Assembly (NCBI GenBank): GCA_038363925.1
Contig: JAQQWL010000011.1
Location: 8,370,001 to 8,434,000, forward strand
DNA: 64,000 nt
Direction: 5' to 3'
From: Apiospora phragmitis
Taxonomy: Eukaryota; Ascomycota; Sordariomycetes; Amphisphaeriales; Apiosporaceae
In this document: positions 1 through 10,900 of the stretch, one piece after another
Layout: every line of letters starts with the position of its first letter
Numbering within the stretch: position 1 is the first letter of the stretch
The notes under the pieces: model-generated
Database searches by the model: none
What the model saw: the letters and a program-made list of their open reading frames with translations, nothing else
What the model was told of the DNA's origin: nothing
Made by a program: the position numbers and the translations under genes

Positions 1-1325
1 TCCGATTTCTTGGTTGCCCTCGCCCGCAGTTTGCTGGTAAAGCAGAAAGCCAAGATGCATATAATACATTGAAGAGCAAACTCGCCCAGTCCAGCTTCAA
101 CTATATCAATCTCCAACCTACAGCTTTGACTTTCTTCAAGGACGAAATGGACAAGATCTATGAATCCGTCAAGACGCCCAAACCTAAGAAGGATCCCGCA
201 GTTCAGCGAGCCAAGACCGTTGCAAAGCAAAAGAGTTTCGGTCAAACTACAAAGCGCGTGCAGCGTTATCTTGGTCTGCGTACCCGTACTGCGTATGCAG
301 TCGGTCAAGGTAAAAGATCCCTTATCCGCGAGAGGATTTGCTATAATTGACTGCGGTTTGGAACAGATAAGTGGTGGAACATGTCGATGCCACCGCCCTT
401 TAAAATTGAGAAGGCTGTTCGGTTTGTATGCATAGACGTGGAAGCTGATGAGTTCAATAACAAGAACGTCACAGAGGTTGGCATCGCTATACTTGATACT
501 CAGGATATAGTTGAACTGCCTCCAGGTGAAGGCGGGAAGGACTGGTTCGGCAAGATCCAGGCGCACCACCTTCGCATACGAGAAGTAGCTCATCTGGTAA
601 ACCGTCGCTTTGTCCAGGGTTGTCCTGAATATTTCGACTTCGGGGTAAGTTTCTTACCTGCAATATTCATTCATACCAATACTTACATTCTAACATCTTT
701 TTAGTGACAGCGAAATTGTTCCTCGGAAGGACGTCGTCAGGAGAATCGAAGCCATTATCGGAAACGGTTATAATGACGAGAGTCCACTTGTTCTGGTTGG
801 GCATGATATTGCTTCCGACATGAATTACCTCAAGGGCATCGGGTTCAACCTCTGGAGATCCCCTCTCTTTCTCGACGAAGTGGACACCAAGGGCATGTTC
901 CAGCGTGTTCAGAGAGATCCCAAGGTCCGCAAGTTGGCAGTCATGTGCAACGAGCTAGGAATTCCGGGCCGCAATTTCCACAATGCTGGGAATGACGCGA
1001 TGCATACTCTCAGAGCGATGATTAATATGGCCGTGCTAAGAAAGACAGGATATCCAGAGATCGTCTCGACCAAGGAAGACCCTCGAGAAATCCCAAGGTA
1101 GGGTCCTACGCTAGATGAGGGATGAGACTCAATACTGACGTACTACAGCGAAGCAGAGTGGACCGACGGTGAGGATCAAGATGGTGGTTCATATTCCAGA
1201 TCACGGGAACCTGAAGACCGTAAGTAACTGACTCGCAGCTTTCATTACGAAGAGCCTTCTAACCAGGACCAGCACGACAAGCCCCTTCGGTATCGAACTC
1301 AAGCCCGCAGGCCCAGTGGTGGTAA
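1..1325 (+). CDS. Gfd2/YDR514C-like DEDDh 3'-5' exonuclease-fold protein, 5' partial
   Basis: The gene enters from the left edge. Exons as I read them: up to 309, 367-644, 705-1097, 1149-1219 and 1267-1325 (TAA), about 368 residues in the window. RNase H-like DEDDh motifs are in order: D-V-E in CIDVEADEF (exo I), the Asp in LVGHDIASDMNYL (exo II) and His/Asp in FHNAGNDAMHT (exo III). This is the domain of yeast Gfd2 and YDR514C. Gfd2 was found as a suppressor linked to mRNA export, and substrates in filamentous fungi are unknown. The C-terminus after the nuclease domain is short, acidic and disordered and ends in QAQWW. Oddity: the donor at 645 follows a run of four G. As written, exon 2 joins to an immediate TGA. 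With one G fewer the join reads FGDSEIV, which fits the family. The gene is convergent with TIM14, stop codons 280 bp apart. Family call firm, biological role unknown. Confidence 0.8.
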
Positions 1326-1605
1326 AGGGCGTGGGCGTGTGCCAATTCACTAGATTTTCGGGAGCGTTGGGGGGGTATTAGTGATTGCGATGTTTTGCTT
1401 TTTCTATGTCAACTCGGATCAGAGGAGAGATAAGCCCTTGAAGGGCTGTCCGTGGTTGTATTCCATAGAATACGGACCCCGAACCAACCAAATGCGATGG
1501 CCGCCTGCCGAAAATGTCCCAAAATCGATTCCCAAACGCCGTCGCTTCGTACATGCCGTGGTGATTTTGTACATTATTTCTATACATGTGTCGCTCTAAT
1601 CGACA

Positions 1606-2052
1606 TTAGGGGTTCTTCTCGAGAAACTCCTTAGCTTCGTTGACCTTGGTGGCCAGGTAAGGACTGCCTCCTCTATCAGGGTGGTTGAGCAGCATGAGGG
1701 TTCGGTGGGCTTTTCGGACCTTCTCTTTTGTCACGGCACGTTCGCTACACCGAGTTAGTTTGTGGTTATCAGGCTTTTTCACCGACAGAGATCAGCCTTA
1801 CTTGAGAGATAGAATCAAGGATGCCTCCCGCTTCGTCATCCGAGACTCAAAGCCGCCCTTGTAGAAAGCCTTGCCCATAGCCCCAACACCACCTCGAGAT
1901 CGCCTCCATGCGACAAGTCCTGCACGTCCCTGGAATGGCGCACGTTAGTCCAAGGTAGTCGCTCAGTCGGTTCCAAAGCGACGACGGCAGTTTGCACGTA
2001 CCAGAAAAGCCGCGACAGCGACGCCACCTCCGAGGGCAAGCATAGAAGCCAT
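1606..2052 (-). CDS. PAM18: TIM14/PAM18, J-protein of the mitochondrial import motor
   Basis: Three exons on the minus strand (2052-2002, 1929-1802, 1744-1606) give a 105-residue protein with no breaks. A short matrix-in transmembrane segment (about residues 4-20, [14 protein letters not shown]) is followed by a J domain with the HPD signature inside [20 protein letters not shown] and a C-terminus ending EKNP. Pam18/Tim14 stimulates the ATPase of mitochondrial Hsp70 in the presequence translocase-associated motor (with Pam16, Tim44 and Mge1) at the inner membrane. Size and the lack of a separate presequence suit the short filamentous-fungal form. The start at 2052 is chosen because the N-terminus reads MASMLALGG at once into the membrane segment; the upstream in-frame extension has no homology-like character. 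It is divergent from RLP24 over 416 bp. Confidence 0.92.
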
Positions 2053-2468
2053 GATGGTTTTTGGTATTTGATTTGTATGAGGAATGAACTGTACGGAATC
2101 TCGACGGGAACAGGGAGAGAGGGCCTTCTTAGGTATTGGGCAGGCGAATGGTGAGATACTTGCTGTCGCAAAATAGTCGCCGCCGGTGTTCAAGTTTTGA
2201 TCAAATGACGGTTTGCACGGCGGCCCCGAGCCCCGGGGACGACCCCTGTCAAAAGTCAGCCTCTCCCAGACTTTTCCTCCCGGCCAATCAAGACCTGCGA
2301 TAAGACCTCCCAGGCCCCATAATAAGTCACCGCTCGTTTCTTATCTATGGATTGCAACAAAAAAGTTCGAGGGGCGGCTCCCAATCGTGACTACTGCAAC
2401 TCCAAGATCCCAATCGCAACTATCACACCAGTTTACGGCAAAACCACAGATCGTGGTCAATCGTAATC
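2053..2468. promoter_or_regulatory. Divergent TIM14-RLP24 intergenic promoter region
   Basis: These 416 bp lie between the start codons of two divergently transcribed housekeeping genes, one for mitochondrial import and one for 60S biogenesis. No further gene fits. A long open frame (2213-2722) crosses the region but runs over RLP24 exon/intron borders and is non-coding. The stretch is moderately GC-rich with no obvious TATA box. A shared bidirectional promoter is inferred from spacing only. Confidence 0.5.
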
Positions 2469-3427
2469 ATGAGGTATGCAAACCGGCAGAAATCCCAATC
2501 CCTTTTGAAGAATCATTTACTAACTACTCTTCATCAGGGTCGAGACGTGTCACTTTTGCTCAAGGCCTGCCTACCCAAGTAATACACCTCCGAATTGCCT
2601 CCTCGAGCGCTTCAGTCCGGCTTCGTTCCCCGAAAATGGTCGCTAACCCATGGATGAACTACAGGCAAGGGTATCACCTTTATTCGAAACGACGCCAAAC
2701 AGTTCAGGTTCTGTCGCTGTAAGTAATCCTACCTCATTTGTCCTCGAAGATGGTCTTCGAACATCCGCCGGGCTTTGACCTGGCTCAACATGCTGGCTGC
2801 CTTCATACTGACACCTACCTCCCAGCAAAATGCCACAAGAACTTCAAGATGAAGCGCAACCCCCGTAAATTGCAGTGGACGAAGGCCTACAGAAAGGCGG
2901 CGGGCAAGGAGATGACGGTCGACTCTACACTACAGTATGCAAACACCAACCCAATTACAGGTCACGTTCAGAGGTGGTGGCCTTCTGTGTCAAGACCCAA
3001 TACTGACAAGTCTTACCAATCATACAGATTCGCCGCACGCCGCAATGTGCCTGTTCGCTACAACCGCGAGCTCTGGCAGAAGACGATGCAGGCTATGTCG
3101 CGTATCAGCGAGATCCGAAGCAAACGCGAGAGGGTCTTCTACAGGAAGCGCATGGCCGGAAAGAGGGCGCGCGAGTTGGCCAACGACCGCAAGCTCGTAC
3201 AGACGCACTCTCACCTGTTGCCCCGCATGCGCGGCAGCGAAAAGCGTCGCCTCGCTATCGAGCAGGGCCTGGCCCAACAAGAGATCAACCGACTCGAGGA
3301 GGAGAATGTCTTGCCCGCCAAGACCAACAAGGCCTTTGGCAAAGAGAAAATACGCCAGAAGGTTCGCATCGACGGTGGAGTGGAGGAGGAGGCCACAGAC
3401 AATGGAATGGATATCGATTCCGAATAG
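2469..3427 (+). CDS. RLP24: Rlp24, L24e-like 60S ribosome biogenesis factor
   Basis: Five exons: 2469-2473 (only ATGAG), 2538-2578, 2665-2718, 2826-2934 and 3028-3427, joining to 202 residues, close to yeast Rlp24 (199). The N-terminus is an L24e zinc-binding fold: CHFC near residue 6 and CRSKC near residue 36, then the basic [20 protein letters not shown] segment and [12 protein letters not shown]. The long charged C-terminal half distinguishes Rlp24 from ribosomal protein eL24. Rlp24 sits on nucleolar pre-60S particles, recruits and activates the AAA-ATPase Drg1/Afg2 through its C-terminus in the cytoplasm, and is then replaced by eL24. The five-base first exon is typical of intron-rich fungal ribosome-related genes and would be missed by ORF calling. 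The frame is intact throughout. Confidence 0.93.
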
Positions 3428-4276
3428 AGCGTTCGTTCCGGACCGGATGTTATTGGTCAAAGAAACTGGGGGTGCTTATGATTTCGCACGGGAATGTGGA
3501 GGACTGGCGGCCAAGAATGACGGTATTATTCATTCACTATGGCGTTTACTGCGGTTTCTGCTTTCGTTTCTTTCCGGGCATGTGTCAAAGGCGTTGGTGG
3601 GCTACCCTTCTGGGAACCAAAATTCATGGACGCTTGATTTCCCTGCGATGATACACCATGTTGAGTGAATAACACGCTCAATCCCGTTGCAGTGTCCATG
3701 GTGAAATACTACATTGAAAGATCGGGGCTGAGAAGGCGACTTCGTACCAGCAGCCATCGCGGCGCTGTCCACCTTGACCGGTACGTGCATCGGGGCATGT
3801 GCCCGTGGTATGGGGGTCCCGAATGCTTGCCTCTCCCAACTGGCAGCAGCGGCCCCGAAGGCATTCCTTTTGGATGCGTAACCTTCCACCGGCTCGCCCC
3901 TAGTTCCTGCCGCAATGTAGTAATTGCAATGATGTGCGTTATCCGAAAACTGCCCCTCTCGCTTGTTCTAGGCTGGGTGGGACATCGAAAAAAAAGTATA
4001 ATAGAAAAGGGGTGTTTTTGGTCTATGAATAAACCGCTTGCTCTACTCATATGTAAAGGGGTCCTGCCTTGTACTTATCCCTTTCCCATGCCTTTCTTTC
4101 AAATCAACCTAAGCAGATCATACCCGCGCCTCTTAGGTAGTATGTATTGCTATAGGTGGTTATGTATGTATATTTATAGAGGATCATGGCTGTGTAGCCC
4201 TTTGGTTATCGCCCCATTCCCCGTCTCATAACTCCGTAAAAACAACCTCTTCTCTCCGACTACTTAAATACATTAC
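3428..4276. other. 3' intergenic between convergent RLP24 and DUF3602 genes
   Basis: About 850 bp between two converging stop codons. Open frames here (for example 3665-4231) are low in coding character and cross the expected 3' untranslated regions. No repeat or RNA gene was seen. Confidence 0.5.
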
Positions 4277-4924
4277 TCAAATATCTGCCCCGTCCACATC
4301 GCCGCCGCCCCCTTGGCCGGCTACCCCGACCCGGCCCCTGCCCACCTGGCCTGCCGGATGCAGCTGGTAGGCCTTCGGGGGTTCCGCGAGAATGGTCTTT
4401 ACGTCATTGAACACTTTGGCGTCGAGCGCGGCCTGGCGCCGCCGCTTCTGTTCTTCGTCGTACTCCTCCTGGGCCAGGTCCTGCGTCCAGTTGCCCCCCC
4501 CGCCGCGGCCCGAGTACCGTACCTGCTGCTGCGATGGCTGTGACGGCGGTGGGGCGTGGGCGTTGGCGTAGGAGGCTGCCCGCGACGACGACGCCGGGCG
4601 GGGGGAGGGGAGTTGGTGGTTTGCTGGTGGTGGAGCTGGAGCTGCTGCTCGGCTCGCTGGTGTTGGTCGGCCTCGGCCGCGGTCACGAAGTTCCCGGCGC
4701 CGCCCCGGCCCGATCGCGCATATCCACCGGCGGAGGAGGGGAGGAGGCGAGGAGACCGACGGCGGCGCGGCGGCGGGGTCGGAGGGGGGTGGGTCGTCGC
4801 AGGCGGCGGCGAGCTTCTGGGCCTCGAGGTCCCCTTTGCCTGCTCCCTTGGTCGCCTCCTCGATCTGCTGCGGGCTGTAGTAGTTGCCCGCGCCGCCGCG
4901 GCCAGCACGTTTGTAGGCGTCCAT
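4277..4924 (-). CDS. DUF3602 (Par32/Amu1-like) GRGGAGN-repeat protein, middle part out of frame
   Basis: The minus-strand open frame is 215 codons. It starts MDAYKRAGRGGAGNYYSP and ends near the acidic, Gly-rich GGGGDVDGADI. Three copies of the DUF3602 signature are encoded: AGRGGAGNYY (residues ~7-16), RSGRGGAGNF near position 4705 and YSGRGGGGNW near position 4490. The second copy lies in a different frame from the first and third, and no GT...AG pair could join them. The frame changes at or near two six-G runs (4784-4789 and 4600-4605), and the two shifts cancel. In yeast, the DUF3602 protein Par32/Amu1 inhibits Mep ammonium transporters downstream of TORC1 and Npr1. A similar nitrogen-related role here is inference from the family. 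The GC-rich Pro/Gln/Arg linkers look disordered. Confidence 0.72.
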   Translation of the reverse strand: MDAYKRAGRGGAGNYYSPQQIEEATKGAGKGDLEAQKLAAACDDPPPSDPAAAPPSVSSPPPLLRRWICAIGPGRRRELRDRGRGRPTPASRAAAPAPPPANHQLPSPRPASSSRAASYANAHAPPPSQPSQQQVRYSGRGGGGNWTQDLAQEEYDEEQKRRRQAALDAKVFNDVKTILAEPPKAYQLHPAGQVGRGRVGVAGQGGGGDVDGADI

Positions 4925-7900
4925 TCCAGTATGGCGGGCGGTGTGCGCTGCCTTTCCCCTATTTTTTTGGTCTTCTTATTTCGTTGAGGACCCCGTTTCT
5001 CTTCTCCTTTTCTTCTTCTTCCTGCCCCCTTTATTTTCTCGTTGGTTGGACTTTGTACTGGCTGGAGTGTATGTATCTTTCCTTTCAGTCCCCCCGTACT
5101 ATGTAGTAGAACGATATGCACTCCGCTTCGGATGGATGGATGATTGGCGGCAGGCGCCTCCTATTACGACGGAAGGGGGAATCCGTATCGCAGACGGCTG
5201 GGCGGACTTGTCCCGAGGCGGAAGATTGTGGGATGTTTGTGGGTAGGTGGTGTGCTCATGGGTGGGTAGGGATGATTTCGGCAGTTGGGGAATCTATTGA
5301 TTGATTGCTCGCACCGCTTCGCTCGCCCGTGGTTTTTGTTTCTACGTTACTCCGTATCGTATGCGACAATGTTGCAGGGGTAGGTTGTTGTTCGACCCAG
5401 TTGTTTTATGTACAATTGAATCAACTACCTTCCTACCCACTACCTCCTAACTTTACACGTTGTGTACATGTAAGCATGTTACATTGTCCAAGGCTGCACG
5501 CGATTCTGCTTTGTTAGGTCGTTTCAATCAGAGTAGACGATGCTGGTCGGAATGAGGGACATATCAACCAGACTAGAAGCAAAGATACATACAGGAAGGT
5601 GTGCGGGGCTGCAATGCTGCACGAAAACATCGTGCACTCTTCCATGCTAACGATTCAAGCGGCTGGCTTGATTTCCGCCATCCCAGCCTTCTGCTCAGTC
5701 AGGTACAGTGATTTGGTTTCCACCCCTGCGAAAGAAGCTATCGACCGCATTTCGAAACAGCGTTCATACCGTTGGATGGGTCCCCCGATGGGAACTGGCT
5801 TCGCACGCGTGGCAGGCACCGGGTATGGGTTGCAACCGTACGCGGCCGCGTCAAAGGGGGAGGATCCTCTCGATTGTGGGTGCGAATGGATGGAGCCTCT
5901 CTGCAACACATCAATAATTCATCAGGCGTTATGACGACACCGGATTAGGGAGACGAGAAACGACAAGTGCAATCACTAATAATTTCAGGCGTAGAACGTA
6001 ACTGACGTGTACCTCAGTTCTCCCTACTCCTGAGGTAAGGTAGACCTTGCTAGGACGAGGGGGAATAGTCTCTTGCGCTATTTCATCTATCCGGACAGCG
6101 CCGCACCGCGAAGAAGCAAGCCCGAAATACAGGTTACTTTTTTTCTTCTGCTATGGGAAGAGAGCAACGTCATTGAGGGGAAATTGGTTTTGGGGCCTAC
6201 TTTGGTGAAGACCCACCGCGAGAATAACGGTGAGGTGATCGTGAGTCACACGAGAAAGCCCTCAAACCCGTCGTAGTCGAAATGAAATCCGTAACGGACA
6301 TGGCGGGAGCGGAGTGGGGAGTAACAGAGCATGAGACTATTCACTGCTGCATGAACGCTTTGATACATACGAAGTAGTCCGTAGTGTTATTGATAGCAGC
6401 CATGTTTATCGCTTATCTACACTGGCCTAGCCATTTGGTTAGAGCCAAACAGATCGCGGGATACATGGCAAAGAAGATCAGATCGCAAAATATAGATAGT
6501 GCACTTTTCGAGCAATGAAAGGGTAGGTGTGTGGGATTCTCACATGGGAGTTGGCGCAACTTTACCATTCAATACTGGATGGGGGCGCATGGTAATCTCG
6601 CGATGGTGGGAGAGCGAGTAGGGGTCGTCGTCCGACCAAACGTGTGTACCTGCAGGCAGCGCCTCGAACGACATGAACTCTCCGAAGGTCCCGAAGGCCA
6701 GGTCGGCCAAGCCTGTCAGCTCAGCACGCCCAACAAAGGCCCCGAGATCTGTGGTAGGATGTGTATTGGGAAGATCTACTGTAGTACTGGGAAAGCAGCC
6801 AAAAAGAGACAGGCAACTCGCGATGGTGGGCCAAGATCGGACTTTGCCTTGCTGCAGTAGAAGCAGTCAGCGTATCACCAACACCAACAACACCACCACC
6901 ACCATGCCATGTGCGCGCGCTTACTTTATTTAATCCTACCTGATCCCCCTGGTCAACCTCAACATAGGTGCAGCTATGTTGAGGTGAGGTTGACCCGTTT
7001 AATTCTACGACCTAGAACCCTGCCTACATACCTTGCTCTACATGATATCGAAGAAGAAAAAAAGTACTTGGTGCATGTAAAACAGGTACAGACAGAACTG
7101 ACAAATAGCATACCGAGGTGTGCGTTTCATAGGTTTTCTTTTCCCGACTCTTTGGTTAGGCTAATAAATGCGCCCGGACACCGACGAACGATAAAAACGG
7201 ATTGAGCGGGTAGCAGATTGGGCCAACGCTGATCCTTCGACTATTTCTGGTGTCGCTGTCAGGAACCGAACACTGCTCACTGCTATGTATCCGAATACAC
7301 GCGACCAGACCGTTCTGTGCGCGACGGTGGAGGGGTAAGTACAGACTGGTCAGACAGAGTCGGCTGGCCGGCGAGACTCATTGGCTCCATACACGTACTG
7401 GCTGTGAATAATATTCGAGATGCCAATGAGACAGGGTCAGTCATGACAGGCTGTCAACTGGACTGGGAAAGGTTTAGTGACATTCCGGCTGTCTCGGTCG
7501 ATCGGGAGGCTTGCTCGCTACTGACTCTAAAACATGAGAAAGCAAGCAGCTTGATGATGGAACAGCTGTACATACAGTACATGCACACTTACAGCCAAGG
7601 TGCCAAGGATAATTACGGTAGGAAGTGTTTTCCGCTCGTATGTACTGTGTGGTGACGAGTCGAATCCAAGTTCCAGGCGTGGTGGAGAGAGTGAGGGAGA
7701 GTGTGTGTCACTTGATCCAAAAGTCTTGGCCAGCCGCGGCCTCGACTACATAATGACTGAACTGGTCTTATGACTACTTATTATTACATAGTATGTGATA
7801 TTATCCTTGGACGGAGCTTCACCTTCACTAGTTCCTACCGTCACTAACGGTGGTCGCGAGATTCCATTTATCTAGCCCACAATAATCTGGATCTACGATC

Positions 7901-10900
7901 GCGATCTCGTCTTTGCCTGCAAGCGCCGAAATCTAAAAAGGCAGGTAGGTAGTAGTATACAGCTGGTATACTGGGAAATGGCTGCAGCATCGTCAGTATG
8001 CGAGGGCGGTCAGGCAGTGCCCCAATGTCTACGTAGTGTAGGTTCGGGAGGCTTTTAAGGTATGGCTTGGGCCTCGTAATAGGCTACATGCTCGCTATAC
8101 TCTCCCAAGTATCTACATGTAGTATCGGATCAGCACCTTGGCTGCGGGATCACCCGACTGTCAACAAAGTGGCAGCGAACGGCGGTCTTATCCTTTTTAC
8201 ATAGCGGGTGTTCCAGTTCTAATTCAGCGTACTCCGTACCGAGACAACCCTATGGGTTTTGAATTCCACTATTAATCACTGCGATTACTACGGAGGATAC
8301 GATTAGAGTTTTTCAAGTTTTTCCAACGGTCCAAAAACGGATACTTAGTGCGAAGCCCACGACGAGTGTAATTATTACTCGATAGGAGTTGAGTGCCGCG
8401 ACAGACCCCGTGGGCAGCTTCAACCCTACCGAGGCCTAGATGCATCCTCCCCCTCAATTTTAGAATAGAAAATTGTTGGAAAGCCCCATGACTGACTACT
8501 GTCTAGAGAAGGATGCCATTATTGAACCTCCAAGTGGTGTGAAGTCGTACATGCCATGTCCGTATTCAGCTTACTTACCACACTAGCCGTCATCCACTCA
8601 AGGTCATGTATCAATAGCTCAGGACATTATCTGTAAGCTTTGCTTTTGGATTTACCAGCCCTGGTTCCTGCCTGGCCTTTGTTTCTGCTTCTTTGCTTTC
8701 CCTCAAACGTCGGATGCCGAAGCCAAGCCAAGAACATGGAAGTAAGCACGCTTGCTGCCTGCGTTGTTTTTCTGCCTCAAGACTGGTCTATTCGGTTTCT
8801 GACAAAAGTCATTGCTCGCACACACATGTAAACTGGAGCATGGCCAACAACAGTTTGATGGCCTTCCGGGATGGCAGGTAACTAGGTTAGTGGGTAAAGC
8901 ACATCCGTGGCCCGCGATAGCACTGGAGGGGGATGGCTGGATGGATCATGGGTCTAGTTTCCCATGCAAGATCAAAAGTTCGGACACCTGAGAGAGAGCA
9001 CCAGGCCACGTTGAAATAGTACCTGCGTCCCAAAGAGTCAAATCCGCTTGCTGATCTCTTCCAACCCTGGCCTCGTTGCACCTGCAGAGTGAGAGCTGGT
9101 TTGTCCAGACGTAGTGGTATCCGAGATGACCGATTCCGGTTTGGCAGTTCTAGATCACACTTATTACCGGGCCTCATAAATAAGTTCGGGTCAATGTGAG
9201 CCACGACAGTCCCCATGAAGACACATTAATCGTTCATCCCGTTCCGTGTTTCCAAATTATCAGAGCTCTGAAGAAGCTCAGTCACGATAGCGGCGATCAT
9301 TCAGGTCCCATGCCATGCCCGGCCCCGGAATTGCCAGCTGATTGCTGAGGACGCTCCACTGCTTGTAACGACTCGACCTCCGAAATGTGGAGATATACTG
9401 TTGCACCAAGTTCTTGAAGTTGCATCTGAAAGCCGCACTACCCTCCTTGAGATTCAAGTATCCTAGTCGTGATCTTTTGACCTGAATCGGATGTACCGAC
9501 GTAGATTGCGCGCACTACCTACCTGCGAGTACACATTGTCGCGGTATCGTGATACGGAGCTAGATCTATGCGCGTTACGACGCTCGACGTATGTAGGAAT
9601 TGGTTATCCGTGAAAGGAAGGCCTGGTCGGAGTGTTTTGATTTTGCTGTTGAATCTTGTGCAGTTCATTCCCAGAACTTTTTTTGTTGTCCTGGGTTGCT
9701 GACTGGCATGGTGGGTGAAGATCAGCGTCACCCGTGGCATGGACAGGGTTTCCCATGGTCGGTTTCTGAGCCCATCCTGTACGTACTGGTAGCAGCAGTA
9801 TGGCAGTGTGGCCGATACCCCGATCGGAGTTTCTTGGGCGGTTGCAAGAAACTCGTACAAACAAATTTTGAGCTTTTCTTTCGCGATCATATCATCTAAG
9901 GCTCATCGTTCCCCAGAGTACCCAGGGCAGATGTCTTCACACTATCGTCGCTGATCAAACATGGGAAGGCAGAGCCAATATATTCGACCAGGGAAGATGG
10001 GTAAAACAAAAAAGGCTGATGTTCCGACCAGCAAGCCAGCTTTGCCCTTATCAAATAACAGTGCCGGAATCTCTAGTGCGGGGCCTCCCCATCCCATTGT
10101 TCATTTCACGCCCAGCCGCCCCCTAGTTCGACCCCCTACTATTTATTTCAAGCGCCCACCAATCACAGCCACTAGAGGAAGGCGTGGTATCGCTAAGCAA
10201 TTGCTCGCATCTGGCAAGGTCTGGCGGCATCGCATCGCATTGCATCGCCAGCCATCGCTACGACTTGTCTCTGGCTTATGGCGCCCGACATTGTGTGGTT
10301 GCTCACGTATCTGGGCTAACCGCGATTAGGCGAGACACTCAGCTGATATAGAAAGTGCTAGAAGCAGGAAGGGAGATACAGATTGGGCAGATAGGTGAAT
10401 CAACAAAGTCAATATGCCCGTGAGGAGAAAAGGTGAGCTGGCGTCCCGAAAAGCGGAAGAGCACTTTCTCTCGCCTATCACGACATTGACCGAGTGCATG
10501 ATGCATTAGGAAACCACTGCAAAGCCAAGATACACGCATGTCTACTGTGTAGGTAACTTTCCCCGGGTCCCTTCTCGTGCGAAAGCCAGCCTCGGTAATA
10601 TGAATCGCCGACATGACTATGTAGTCAAGAAACGAATGAACCTAGCTTGTCCTTTCCCGGCCAGCCCATTCGTTCATTGCTTTAATGTTATTCTCCGTTC
10701 CGGGCCAAGTTCAAAGTCTTGTCTCCAAGAATGTGCGAGCATTAATAACAACTAGGTCAAAGGCGAGACCGTGATATGCCCTGCCCTTGTGTGCAGCTCT
10801 GGCCACTGTCCAATCACAACACCAACTATACGTGTAACACCTAGGTAGGATAATTATCCGGATCACAATGGGTAGGCCTACGAGCAAGTATGTAATTGGT

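Noticed and set aside
2213..2722. 169-codon plus-strand frame across the RLP24 5' end
   Set aside because: It covers RLP24 exons 1-3 in part but ignores their splice sites; the true L24e zinc motifs only appear when five exons are joined.
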